Shown: piece by piece, positions 8,810 to 16,957 of the stretch
How the letters are laid out: each line of letters begins with the position of its first letter
How positions within the stretch are numbered: the stretch's first letter is position 1
Origin: Isosphaeraceae bacterium
GTDB taxonomy: Bacteria; Planctomycetota; Planctomycetia; Isosphaerales; Isosphaeraceae
Assembly (NCBI GenBank): GCA_021324445.1
Contig: JAJPJC010000040.1
Location: 20,542 to 84,541, forward strand
Direction: 5' to 3'
DNA length: 64,000 nucleotides
Notes under the pieces: model-generated
Told to the model about the DNA's origin: nothing
Seen by the model: only the letters and a program-made list of their open reading frames with translations
The model's database searches: none
Position numbers and translations under genes: made by a program

Positions 8810-9769
8810 TCACACCACTGGCCCATTCACATCCGGCACGGAAGCCGGTTGGTCGCGGCTGAGGACCTGCTGGCGCAGGGCGGCGGCGCCGAGCAGGCCG
8901 CCTAACCCCATCGACTCGACGGCCGTACTGGGGACGAGCATCAGCGCGCCCTTCTCCTTGAGGCCCTCGTAGAGGATGTTCATGGCCCGCAGGTGGAGGG
9001 CCGTCGGGTTGTGCTCATACGACGAGGCCGCCAGGGAGAACAGATGGGCGATCTCGACCTCAGCCTGGCCAAGGATGATCCGGGCCTCCTTCTCGCGGGC
9101 CGCCTGGGCCTCGCGCGACATCGCATCTTGAAGCAACTCGGGGATGACCACGTCGCGCATCTCGACCGACTGGACCGTCACGCCCCACGGGTTGGATCGT
9201 TCGTCGATCAGCTTCTGGAGCTGGGCCTCGATCTGCTCGCGGCCGCGCAGCAGCACGGTCAGCGGCGTGCGGCCAATGATGTCGCGCAGGGCCGTCTGCG
9301 CCGCCCAACTGACCGCCAGCTTGTAGTCCTGGACCTCCAGCGCCGCCTTTTCGGGGTCATAAGCCATCCAGAACAAGACGGCGTCCACGTTCACCGGGAC
9401 GGTGTCGCAGGTGAGGGTCTGCTCGGCGGCAAAGCTGGTGGTGATGATGCGCTGATCGATCCAGGATGAGACCTGGTCGATGCCGGGGATGATCCAGAAC
9501 AGCCCCGGTCCGCGCAAGCCCGTGTACTTGCCCAGCCGCAGGATGACCCCGCGCTCCCATTGCTGGGCGACCTTGGGCGAGGCGGCTGCGATCAAGCCCA
9601 GCGGGATGCCGATGATCACCGGCAGCGGGTGCTCCCAGAGCACGGTGAGGCCGACTCCGGCGCCGAAGCCGATCACCAGGAGGAGAAAGGAGACGACGTT
9701 GATGCGCGGCGGGTCCGGCGGATTGCGCCGACTCTTCGCCGCTTCAGGGTTGCTCGACACGTTCGGCAT
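8810..9769 (-). CDS. SPFH/band 7 (stomatin-like) membrane protein
   Basis: 319 residues from ATG 9769, placed behind GGGAGAGG. Two adjacent hydrophobic segments (about residues 23-65) anchor the N-terminus, followed by the SPFH domain: WERGVILRLGKYTGLRGPGLFWIIPGID, RIITTSFAAEQTLTCDTVPV in pieces, then DVVIPELLQDAMSREAQAAREKEARI leading into a helical stalk. This is a slipin/stomatin-type scaffold, thought to organise membrane microdomains and sometimes acting with NfeD proteases; no NfeD gene is adjacent. The start lies within the end of the GntR gene (26-nt overlap), so the two are co-transcribed and probably co-regulated. Confidence 0.9.
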   Translation of the reverse strand: MPNVSSNPEAAKSRRNPPDPPRINVVSFLLLVIGFGAGVGLTVLWEHPLPVIIGIPLGLIAAASPKVAQQWERGVILRLGKYTGLRGPGLFWIIPGIDQVSSWIDQRIITTSFAAEQTLTCDTVPVNVDAVLFWMAYDPEKAALEVQDYKLAVSWAAQTALRDIIGRTPLTVLLRGREQIEAQLQKLIDERSNPWGVTVQSVEMRDVVIPELLQDAMSREAQAAREKEARIILGQAEVEIAHLFSLAASSYEHNPTALHLRAMNILYEGLKEKGALMLVPSTAVESMGLGGLLGAAALRQQVLSRDQPASVPDVNGPVV

Positions 9770-10157
9770 GGGACCTCTCCCGTTTCTGATCCAACCATCG
9801 GGTCTTGAGGAAGGCAACCGCTTCGGCCGCCGGGACGCCCAGCTCGGCCGCCCCGGCCAGGAAACGATCCGCCAGCATCGTCAGTTGCCGCTCGCGATCG
9901 GGGAGCGACGCGGCCCGGCCCCCTCTGTCCCGGATGAAGGTGCCGACGCCCCGGCGCGTCTCCAGCACGCCGGCGCGCTCCAGCTCGCCGTAGACCTTCG
10001 CCACCGTGTTCGCATTGATCCGCAGCTCGACCGCAAGCTGCCGGACTGTCGGCAGCTTGTCGCCAGGATGCAACCGCCCGGTCGCGATCGCCACGCGGAT
10101 CGCGCGTTCAAGCTGGGCATACAAGGGCGTCGGGTCCGAGGCGTCGATCGTGAACAC
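9744..10157 (-). CDS. GntR family regulator, short YtrA-type
   Basis: 137 residues if GTG 10157 is the start; this gives the usual YtrA N-terminus FTIDASDPTPLYAQLERAIR. The winged helix covers about residues 8-75 with GDKLPTVRQLAVELRINANTVAKVY as the recognition region (quoted over two motifs). The C-terminal part is a short helical tail of about 60 residues with no large ligand-binding domain, as expected of YtrA-like members. Such regulators usually repress their own operon of membrane proteins, fitting the overlapping SPFH gene downstream. A longer in-frame version starting at 10298 exists, but its extra residues look non-coding. Confidence 0.85.
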   Translation of the reverse strand: MFTIDASDPTPLYAQLERAIRVAIATGRLHPGDKLPTVRQLAVELRINANTVAKVYGELERAGVLETRRGVGTFIRDRGGRAASLPDRERQLTMLADRFLAGAAELGVPAAEAVAFLKTRWLDQKRERSHAERVEQP

Positions 10158-10172
10158 GGCCGTCTTGTCCTG

Positions 10173-10194
10173 TTGTCCTATAAAAACGGTACAA
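10173..10194. promoter_or_regulatory. Candidate GntR/YtrA operator upstream of the gntR start
   Basis: Plus-strand TTGTCC...GTACAA encloses an AT-rich centre: the 6-base arms match as inverted repeats at 5 of 6 positions across a 22-bp site. It lies 16 bp upstream of the GTG start, where a repressor site for autoregulation would be expected. On the minus strand it overlaps a TATAGG that could be a -10 element. Confidence 0.4.
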
Positions 10195-10294
10195 GTCGAG
10201 CGACCGGAAGTCAAGTCCGCGGTGGCTCGGCGAGGTGGTCCGCTGGTCAGCGTTGCGTTGGCCGCCAGGTTCACCCGATCCTCACGTGACACGA

Positions 10295-10969
10295 TCACGT
10301 TCCGCCCGGGGTGGGTTTCGCCAGGCGGTCACCGAGACGATTCAGCTTCGCGATGACGGCGACGGCCTGCTGCCGGCCCTGACGGGCGAGGCTGGCTCCC
10401 AGAGTTGTGGCCTGACCCACGAGCTGCTGGAGGCTTGTGAGGAAGAGGTTGTTTGCGATGTCGGTCTGATCCGAGTAGGCACTCTGAACTTCCACGCCCC
10501 AGGCGACGTCGAGGGCCTGGGTGAACCGGGCGGCATGCGCTGCTCCCAGGTTGAGGAGGTGTCGATCGCGATGGATGGCGGCGGCGAGGGCGCGTTCCCG
10601 CGCCGGGTCGCTTGCGCTGTGGTCCAACTCAGCGGTCAGCCCATCGATCGCGGTGGCCCCCCGGCTGGCGAGCTGCGCGCCGGCGGCCTCGACCTCGCGA
10701 GCCGCGGCGTCGAGCGCGTGCAGCGTGGTGGTCTGGATCGCCTCGACCTGATGGTAGGCCGCGCCAAGCTGCTGAGGCGTAGGGGATCCGATGGGCCCTG
10801 GTCCGATGGGCACCGGGTTGGTCGGCGAGGTCCCGGCGAGCAGGATCCGTCCCTCGAGGGCTTCGACGGTCAGCCGGATCGGTCGGAGCCGCTGATCGTG
10901 ACGAGAATGACGATGGTAAGGCGTCCCTGTTGCCCTCGGCGGCACCGGGAACGCGGATCGGGCGGCCAT
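10295..10969 (-). CDS. Hypothetical protein with N-terminal LExRxLL motif
   Basis: 224 residues. A basic N-terminus leads to LEGRILLA at 38-45, a variant of the LEPR-x-LL motif seen near the N-terminus of many planctomycete surface or exported proteins; its role is not established to my knowledge. The remainder (about 65-215) is predicted helical and Ala-rich, with heptad-like stretches such as LHALDAAAREVEAAGAQL, so probably a coiled coil. No catalytic motif is seen. The left end of the ISAs1 element is 47 bp upstream of the ATG, so the element has replaced the native upstream region. Confidence 0.6.
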   Translation of the reverse strand: MAARSAFPVPPRATGTPYHRHSRHDQRLRPIRLTVEALEGRILLAGTSPTNPVPIGPGPIGSPTPQQLGAAYHQVEAIQTTTLHALDAAAREVEAAGAQLASRGATAIDGLTAELDHSASDPARERALAAAIHRDRHLLNLGAAHAARFTQALDVAWGVEVQSAYSDQTDIANNLFLTSLQQLVGQATTLGASLARQGRQQAVAVIAKLNRLGDRLAKPTPGGT

Positions 10970-11016
10970 GGGATCGACTCCATTCGGTGGCGGCCGCGCA
11001 CCCGAGGGCCGGGCCG

Positions 11017-12383
11017 GCAGGGCTTACGCACCAGGATAGGGAAGCTTGGCGCTCTAGGAAAACTTGGTCTGCCTCTTCTTCTATAGTGAGGCTGGCCGGG
11101 AATCGAACCCTTGGTGTAGGATCGATCCCCAGGATTCCCATTCCACTTCAGGGACGTCCACACCATGACCGCCAGCCCCGATACTTCCTTGTCTCCTGAC
11201 CTCCACGACCCGGCCTCGCTCCTGGACTCTTTCACCGAGCTGGAGGATCCCCGACGCGAACAGGGGCGAATTCACCAGCTCGACGATATGATCTTCATAT
11301 CCATCTGCGCCGTCACTTGCGGCGCTGATAGCTGGGAAGACATCGCCGCCTACGCTCACGCCAAGATCGACTGGCTCCAGACCGTCCTGTCCTTGCCCGG
11401 CGGCGTCCCCTCGCACGATACCTTGCGACGGGTCTTTTGTCTGCTGGACCCGGTGGCCTTCCAGAAGTGTTTCTACGCCTGGATGACGGCGATCATGACA
11501 CGCCGGGGCTTGACCTCCGTCCCTGCCGATCCGCCGGAACTCAGGCCGGTGGCCATCGACGGTAAGACCCAATGCGGTTCGGCTCGACGCACCCTCGGGC
11601 AATCGGCCTTGCCTGTCGTCAGCGCCTTCGCCGTGGAGAACCACCTGAGCTTGGGCCAGGTGGCCACCGACGCCAAATCCAACGAGATTACGGCCATTCC
11701 CGAGTTGCTCGAGCTGCTGGACCTCGAAGGGACCGTGGTGACCATCGACGCGATGGGCTGTCAGAAAGACATCGCCGCCCAGATCATCAACGGCGGTGGC
11801 GAGTATGTGCTGGCTGTCAAGGAGAACCAGCCCCATCTCCATGAGGACATCGAGCGGGCGTTCGGCGAGGCGCTGGACCAGGGCGAGGTCGGGATCGACT
11901 TCACCGAGTGTCAGACCGAAGGTCCCCGTAAGGGTCGTCAGGAGCCGCGCACCTGCTGCGTGATCACCAACCCGAAGGGCATCCGGAACGCGGGGTTGTG
12001 GACGGGTCTGACGGCGATCGCCATGGTGATCAGTGAGCGGGTGGTCAACGGTGTCGCCAGCAGCGAGACCCGCTACTGCATCGGCAGGGTGTCGGGGACG
12101 GCTCAGGAGTATCTGCGTTGGGTGCGCGGTCATTGGGGGATCGAGAACTCCCTGCACTGGATTCTGGACGTGTGTTTCCGCGAGGACGACCAACGGCATC
12201 GGGCCGGCAACAGTGCGGAGAACCTGGCGTGGCTCCGCAAACTGGCGCTGTGTCTGCTCAAATCGGCGAAGAAGAGTAAAGGGAAGAGTATCCACACACG
12301 ACGACTCCTCGCCGGGTGGAAAAACGACGATCTGCTGAGTGTACTGGCTCAAATCCCGGCGAATTCTGGTGCGTAAGCCCTGC
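11017..12383 (+). mobile_element. ISAs1-family insertion sequence, apparently intact
   Basis: The ends are 18-bp perfect inverted repeats, GCAGGGCTTACGCACCAG at 11017-11034 and its complement at 12366-12383. The element is 1,367 bp with one transposase gene, as usual for ISAs1-type elements. The first 10 bases outside each end (GGCCGGGCCG on the left and GAGGAGCTGC on the right) do not match, so no target-site duplication is visible; the junctions may have been rearranged since insertion. About 130 bp of non-coding sequence lie between the left repeat and the transposase start. Confidence 0.88.
11165..12376 (+). CDS. ISAs1-family DDE transposase
   Basis: 403 residues, full length. The N-terminal part contains the conserved DPRREQGRIHQLDDMIFISICAV region (in pieces) typical of ISAs1 proteins. 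Catalytic acids are recognisable at VAIDGKT, VTIDAMGCQKD and the late IENSLHWILDV region. The stop codon lies inside the right inverted repeat. There is no frameshift or internal stop, so the enzyme may be active. Confidence 0.95.
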   Translation: MTASPDTSLSPDLHDPASLLDSFTELEDPRREQGRIHQLDDMIFISICAVTCGADSWEDIAAYAHAKIDWLQTVLSLPGGVPSHDTLRRVFCLLDPVAFQKCFYAWMTAIMTRRGLTSVPADPPELRPVAIDGKTQCGSARRTLGQSALPVVSAFAVENHLSLGQVATDAKSNEITAIPELLELLDLEGTVVTIDAMGCQKDIAAQIINGGGEYVLAVKENQPHLHEDIERAFGEALDQGEVGIDFTECQTEGPRKGRQEPRTCCVITNPKGIRNAGLWTGLTAIAMVISERVVNGVASSETRYCIGRVSGTAQEYLRWVRGHWGIENSLHWILDVCFREDDQRHRAGNSAENLAWLRKLALCLLKSAKKSKGKSIHTRRLLAGWKNDDLLSVLAQIPANSGA

Positions 12384-12428
12384 GAGGAGCTGCCGTGATG
12401 TGCGAGTGTCAAATCATCGGCCGAAGAG

Positions 12429-12794
12429 TCATCGCTTTTGATACACCTTCTGCATGACGATGTGTCCGTGGGCCCGCTCGTTCCAATGGTTGAGTGACGC
12501 CAGGTATCTGCCCGCCTCCTCAGAACGCCCAGCGGCGCGGGCGTCGCGCCACTTCCGATGGAGCTCCCACGCCTTTTGCTCGCACAGCAACTCCTGCTCG
12601 GTGTGATAAGCCACGAGATGGCGGCGGTACGACTCCTCGGCCAGGGGCACCATCACGACCGCCGCGGCGGCCACGGCGAGGAGCATCTGTCGCATCGTGA
12701 ACCGAGGCCGGGGAAGTTTCCTGGCCGAGCCTCCGAGGAATCGGGCCGTGACCGCTTCCGGATGGAGCATGACCGCCCGAGCCGAACCGCTCAT
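12429..12794 (-). CDS. Small single-pass membrane protein, unknown
   Basis: 121 residues. Residues 28-55 hold PRFTMRQMLLAVAAAAVVM, a basic patch followed by one transmembrane helix, a pattern common in small planctomycete membrane proteins. The C-terminal half is charged and helical (EQELLCEQKAWELHRKWRDA). The start overlaps the PIN toxin stop by 4 nt, so it is the third gene of the antitoxin-toxin operon. Its role is unknown. Confidence 0.6.
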   Translation of the reverse strand: MSGSARAVMLHPEAVTARFLGGSARKLPRPRFTMRQMLLAVAAAAVVMVPLAEESYRRHLVAYHTEQELLCEQKAWELHRKWRDARAAGRSEEAGRYLASLNHWNERAHGHIVMQKVYQKR

Positions 12795-13210
12795 GGCATC
12801 GATGAGAGCAGCACGATACGATGCGTGGGCAGGCTGCGCTGGAGCCGCTCGCCCGCCGTGAGCAACTCACATCCCTCCCGTTCGATCAACGCCACGTAAA
12901 GGCAGTCATAGACTCCGATCCGGGCCCGGGAGGAAAGCTCGTAGGCCCGTGGCAGGAGCGGCAAGTAGGGATGCAAAGCGGGGAGTATGGCGATCATACT
13001 GCGGAAATGCGACTGCCCTTCAGTGGGCGTGATTCGACCTTGCCTTTCAGCCTTCGTCAGAGAATGCGCGACTTCGACGGGGAAGACATCGGGTGCGATC
13101 AGGTCGTGCACCTGACGCTGGAAGTCGTCCCGGATGCGAATCGCCTTGTCGGAGTCGGCTTCCGTCAGAAGCCACTTGAGTCCGACATTCGAGTCGAGGA
13201 CGTATTTCAT
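12791..13210 (-). CDS. PIN-domain (VapC-type) toxin
   Basis: 139 residues spanning one PIN domain, the fold of VapC endoribonucleases. Acidic site residues are D6 in YVLDSNV, E46 in FPVEVAHSL and D102 in GVYDCLYVALIE. The position usually filled by the Asp of TADERL reads TAGERL (G120, E121), so the fourth metal ligand may be lost or shifted. It starts one base inside the stop of the upstream antitoxin gene (TAATG), a typical toxin-antitoxin coupling. Confidence 0.85.
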   Translation of the reverse strand: MKYVLDSNVGLKWLLTEADSDKAIRIRDDFQRQVHDLIAPDVFPVEVAHSLTKAERQGRITPTEGQSHFRSMIAILPALHPYLPLLPRAYELSSRARIGVYDCLYVALIEREGCELLTAGERLQRSLPTHRIVLLSSMP

Positions 13211-13425
13211 TAGTCTTCGCCGTCGCGCAGCGCACGAATGGTCGGCACAGCGAAATCGAGCAATCCATTCCGGCGGTAGACCTCCTCTCGTGTCCTGTCC
13301 ATGCGTTCGCAGGCCTTGCGCATCGCCTCGGGATCGCGAATCCCCTTCATCGCGCGCTCGATCCCCTCTTGCAGTTCGGCCAGGATCTCCGGAGTGAATG
13401 GCGACGTACCTTCAGATTGGTCCAT
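13210..13425 (-). CDS. Antitoxin-like small protein paired with the PIN toxin
   Basis: 71 residues, starting at ATG 13425 behind GGAGGA. It is acidic and helical with ILAELQEGIERAMKGIRDPEAM and ends in a segment (LLDFAVPTIRALRDGED) that could wrap the toxin. There is no recognisable DNA-binding N-terminus. The one-base overlap with the toxin gene and its order are what identify it. Confidence 0.6.
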   Translation of the reverse strand: MDQSEGTSPFTPEILAELQEGIERAMKGIRDPEAMRKACERMDRTREEVYRRNGLLDFAVPTIRALRDGED

Positions 13426-13922
13426 GGGTGAGTCCTCCGTTCCGATTGGAGCTGGGCTCGGATCGACCGAGGGAACTCAACGCTCTCGGCGATGAGTTCG
13501 GACAATCTGTCGCGGAAGTCGGGATTCAACGACCGGCTCCCCTTTGAAAGCCCAAGCGTCCAGCGAGCGGCTACATCATTTCCAGGCGTTCCGTCGACGT
13601 GGTCGGGGGTTCGTCCCGATCCACGTTCCCTGCCGGGTCGTGAAGGGGCACGATGCGAAGTCGATCCCGTGAAGAAACCATGATCGAGGTCATCCACTTC
13701 GACAGTCAAGGCGGTCCCGCCCGATGATCTCGCGGCGAGAGGATTCCTCGATTGTGGCATTTCCAGGGCGACGATGCCAGGCCAGGTTCGATCGGAGGAG
13801 CCTGGCCTCTTGCGGTGTTCGCCCGGCGGGGCTTTCCGTGGGCCGAGACCGACCAGCGTCCTGATCCCAACCCGTTCGCGGAACTTTCACGAAGCCGGGG
13901 ATTTCACGCGAGGCTGATGCCC
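13426..13922. other. 497-bp stretch with no intact gene
   Basis: Contains the upstream region of the antitoxin gene and a decayed coding fragment (13470-13532, minus). Reading frames here are broken and lower in GC third-position bias than the neighbours. Nothing else is recognised. Confidence 0.6.
13470..13532 (-). pseudogene. Remnant of a nucleotidyltransferase-type N-terminus
   Basis: About 20 codons read SLNPDFRDRLSELIAESVEF, close to the usual opening of small nucleotidyltransferase/AbiEii-like proteins (LNPDFRDLLSAL..GVEF). The expected glycine-rich catalytic motif does not follow; the frame runs into unrelated sequence. This suggests a truncated partner gene replaced by the PIN module. 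Short, so it could be chance. Confidence 0.3.
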
Positions 13923-14747
13923 TCAAGACAGGTTCAGCAGCCGGAGGATGTTCCCCGAGAGCACCTTGGCCTCATGCTCCTTGGGCAGCTTGAGCAGGCG
14001 GATCTTGAACAGCTCGACCCGCGAGTCGACCAGCGGGCCGTCGCTGCCGAAGAGGATCTTCTCCGGCGGCAGCTCGCGCGCGGCCATCTCCAGGAACTCG
14101 AAGAAGACGACCGACGACGTCTCGAGGTAGACGTTCGGATACCGCTTGGCCACGTCGATCGCGGCGAGGTGCTCGGCGTAATTCGCCGACGCGAAGCTGC
14201 CCAGGTGCGCCATGATGAACGAGACCTCGGGGTAGAGTGAGGCGATCTGGTGGTAGTCGGACACCTTGGGCGGATGGAACAGGATGGGGATCTTCAGCTC
14301 GGCCACCGTGTCGAGCATCTCTCGGGTCGGGATCTTGTGCAGCTTCAGGCCCTTGAGCCCCATCTCGCGGACTTCCTTGGTGAGCAGGCGGCGGATCTTG
14401 CCGGCCTCGGTCTCGGGGTCGTGCTTGGCGAAGCCGATGAACCGGTCGGGGTACTTGGCCACCAGGCCGGCGATCTCCTGGTTCGCCTTCTCGTAAGTCG
14501 GATTGTGGATCGGGAAGATGACGGTCTTGTCGATCCCCGCCTCCTCGGCGCGGCGGAGCGTGACCTGGGGATCGGCGTAGCTGGACCAGGGGGCGGTCAT
14601 CGTCTCGCCCTTGCCCGCGTGGCAGTGACAATCGATGATCAGGCCCGGGGACTTCGATTGCTGGGCCAGTTCGGCCGCCAGGGACTCGGCCACCGGCAGG
14701 GCACCCCCGAATACCAACCCGCTCCGAAGGAGATCGCGGCGACGCAT
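13923..14747 (-). CDS. Amidohydrolase 2-family TIM-barrel hydrolase, Tat-type signal
   Basis: 274 residues. The N-terminus MRRRDLLRSGLVFGGALPVA resembles a Tat signal, so export in folded form is likely. The barrel shows the metal-binding IDCHCHAG after strand 1, LKGLKLHK, IPILFHPP, VSFIMAHLG and the final KILFGSDGPLVDSR with the active-site Asp. This is the layout of amidohydrolase-related decarboxylase/hydrolase proteins (PF04909 type). The substrate is unknown. It stands alone, divergent from the M28 peptidase gene 219 bp away. Confidence 0.85.
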   Translation of the reverse strand: MRRRDLLRSGLVFGGALPVAESLAAELAQQSKSPGLIIDCHCHAGKGETMTAPWSSYADPQVTLRRAEEAGIDKTVIFPIHNPTYEKANQEIAGLVAKYPDRFIGFAKHDPETEAGKIRRLLTKEVREMGLKGLKLHKIPTREMLDTVAELKIPILFHPPKVSDYHQIASLYPEVSFIMAHLGSFASANYAEHLAAIDVAKRYPNVYLETSSVVFFEFLEMAARELPPEKILFGSDGPLVDSRVELFKIRLLKLPKEHEAKVLSGNILRLLNLS

Positions 14748-14966
14748 GGTGATGATCCTCGGCGATGGATGGAGAGCATGGTGGGACGATCATGAGGAAC
14801 CAGCACATCGTAGGCGTTCGGGATCTCGAGCGAAAGCCTCTCCCGTCCGGTCGGATTGTGGGTTGCATCGGGCGGGCGAATGGTCTGAAATGGGGAGTCC
14901 GATCGGACAGGTGACGCGGTCGCCCGGCTCGATCGGTGCGTCTCCGAACACGAATTGGGTGAGCTG

Positions 14967-16562
14967 ATGACGTCCTGGCGAACGCTCGTTCTGGTGGCGG
15001 CCGTCTTGGTCACTCTGTCCCCGCGCATTCGGGCCGGGGGCGCGCCGGATGGGAGCCGTTGGTGGTCGCACGTCCGGGTCCTGGCCGATGACCGGTTCGA
15101 AGGGCGCGATACCGGCAGCGCGGGCCATCGCAAGGCGGCCGAGTACGTGGCGAAGGAGTTCGCGCGCGCCGGCCTCGAACCCGCCGGAACCGAGGGGTAT
15201 CTCCAGCCGGTGCCCTTGCGGTCCCTGGAGCTCGACGCGAACCATTCGAGCTTGACTCTGATCCGGAATGGGTCGATCGAGCCACTGACTCTGCGCCGGG
15301 ACGCAATCATCACGTTGCGGGTCGATCCGCCGCCATCGCTGGAGGCCGAGCTCGTGTTCGCCGGCTATGGGCTGTCGATCCCCGAGGCCGGTCACGACGA
15401 CTTCAACGGCCTGAACGTCCACGGCAAGCTGGTGGTCCACCTGGCCGGAGCCCCTCCTTCGATCCCCGGTCCCCTGGCCGCGCACCGGCAATCGCTCGCC
15501 GAGCGCGCGGCCGTGTTGAAGCGGCTGGGCGCCATCGGCACCGTCGCCATCCCCAACCCGAAGACCATGGACATGCCCTGGGAGCGCCTGGAAGTGTCGC
15601 TGTCCCTGCCGTCGATGCGGCTGGCCGACCCGGCGCTGGACGAGAGCCGTGGGCTGAAGCTGGCCGTCGCCGTCAACCCGGCCCATGCGGAGAAGGTGTT
15701 CGCCGGCTCGGGCCACACGTTCGGAGAGGTGCTCGAGCGGGCCAGGTCCGGCAAGCCGCTGCCGCACTTCGCCATCCCGGCCCGGCTCAAGGCAACGACC
15801 GCCGTGACGCGAACCGACGTGCGCTCGCAGAACGTGGTGGCCGTGCTGCCAGGATCGGATCCGCAGCTCAAGGGCGAGTACGTCGTCTTCTCGGCGCACC
15901 TCGATCACCTGGGCATCGGCAAGCCGATTCAGGGCGATTCGATCTACAACGGCGCGATGGACAATGCCTCCGGCGTCGCCACGCTGCTCGACGTCGCGGC
16001 CCTGTTGAAGGAAAGCCGGGCGAAGCTGCGCCGATCGGTGCTATTTGTTGCCGTGACGGCGGAGGAGAAAGGTCTGCTCGGGTCCCGGTTCTTCGCCCAA
16101 TCGCCCACGGTAGACCCCAAAGCCATCGTGGCCGACATCAATATCGACATGATCCTGCCGCTTTACCCGCTCAAGAAGTTGACGATGTTTGGCAGCAATG
16201 AGTCCGACCTCGGCCATGATGCCGGGGCGGTCGCTGAGGCGATGGGCGTCGTGCCGCGGCCCGATCCGATCCCGGAGCGGAACGTGTTCATCCGGAGCGA
16301 TCAGTACAGCTTCATCCGGCGCGGCATCCCGTCATTGATGGTGATGGTCGGCTTCGACAAGGGTACGCCCGAGGAGCAGATCGTGATGCGATGGCTTCGG
16401 GAGCGCTACCACGCGCCTTCAGACGATCTGGATCAGCCGGTGGACAAGCCGGCCGCCGGCGCGTTCGACGCGCTGGTGGCCAAGCTGCTGGAGCGCGTCG
16501 CCAACCGCGACCAGCGCCCGCGCTGGAACGACTCCTCGTTCTTCAGGCGATTCTCGGAATGA
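14967..16562 (+). CDS. Secreted M28-family zinc aminopeptidase
   Basis: 531 residues from ATG 14967, with a signal peptide (TLVLVAAVLVTLSPRIRAGG). The middle region (about 130-290) resembles a PA insert domain. The di-zinc site of M28 peptidases is complete: His in SAHLDHLG, bridging Asp in MDNASGVA, general base Glu pair in TAEEKGLLG, Asp in DINIDMI and a late His in YHAPSDD. It should remove N-terminal residues from peptides outside the cytoplasm. Confidence 0.92.
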   Translation: MTSWRTLVLVAAVLVTLSPRIRAGGAPDGSRWWSHVRVLADDRFEGRDTGSAGHRKAAEYVAKEFARAGLEPAGTEGYLQPVPLRSLELDANHSSLTLIRNGSIEPLTLRRDAIITLRVDPPPSLEAELVFAGYGLSIPEAGHDDFNGLNVHGKLVVHLAGAPPSIPGPLAAHRQSLAERAAVLKRLGAIGTVAIPNPKTMDMPWERLEVSLSLPSMRLADPALDESRGLKLAVAVNPAHAEKVFAGSGHTFGEVLERARSGKPLPHFAIPARLKATTAVTRTDVRSQNVVAVLPGSDPQLKGEYVVFSAHLDHLGIGKPIQGDSIYNGAMDNASGVATLLDVAALLKESRAKLRRSVLFVAVTAEEKGLLGSRFFAQSPTVDPKAIVADINIDMILPLYPLKKLTMFGSNESDLGHDAGAVAEAMGVVPRPDPIPERNVFIRSDQYSFIRRGIPSLMVMVGFDKGTPEEQIVMRWLRERYHAPSDDLDQPVDKPAAGAFDALVAKLLERVANRDQRPRWNDSSFFRRFSE

Positions 16563-16957
16563 CGGCATTCCCGAATCATGAGTTCGCTCAAGAATGACCC
16601 GCGCTCGTTCAGCCGGAAGTGGCTTGCCAAGAGAGCTCGATTTCGTTTGCAAGTCGGGCGTCATGACCTATCTGTTTAGAGAGTAGGTCCTTTCGGTGGG
16701 CCTCGCCGCTGGTTGGCTCGACTGGCCCCCGGGAGCTCTGAAGTTCCAAGAAGACCACCGGCGGTCATTCCTCATGCCTGGGCCGGGAACCTCTGGGCCG
16801 CATGTGTCCGTGTCCCCGGTACCAGTCCCAACTGCGGGGCGGGGCAGTGGTGAGAGCGGATTCGGGAGCTCGGGTTCCGAGTCCCGGCTCTCCCGTCGCT
16901 TCGTCGTCGGGCTGGGCTCGATCGAGGTCCTTCTCGGATTCGTGTTGGGGATGATCC
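16563..16957. other. 395-bp intergenic region, no convincing gene
   Basis: One 91-codon open frame (16696-16971, plus) overlaps the kinase start but has low-complexity Gly/Ser/Pro content and no strong ribosome site, so it is not called. The region probably carries the kinase promoter; no clear pair of promoter boxes was found. Confidence 0.5.

Noticed and set aside
11098..11110. GGGAATCGAACCC inside the IS left end looks like a tRNA T-arm on the minus strand.
   Set aside because: Only three base pairs of the T-stem can form and no acceptor, D or anticodon arms are found upstream. Probably chance, or a relic at most.
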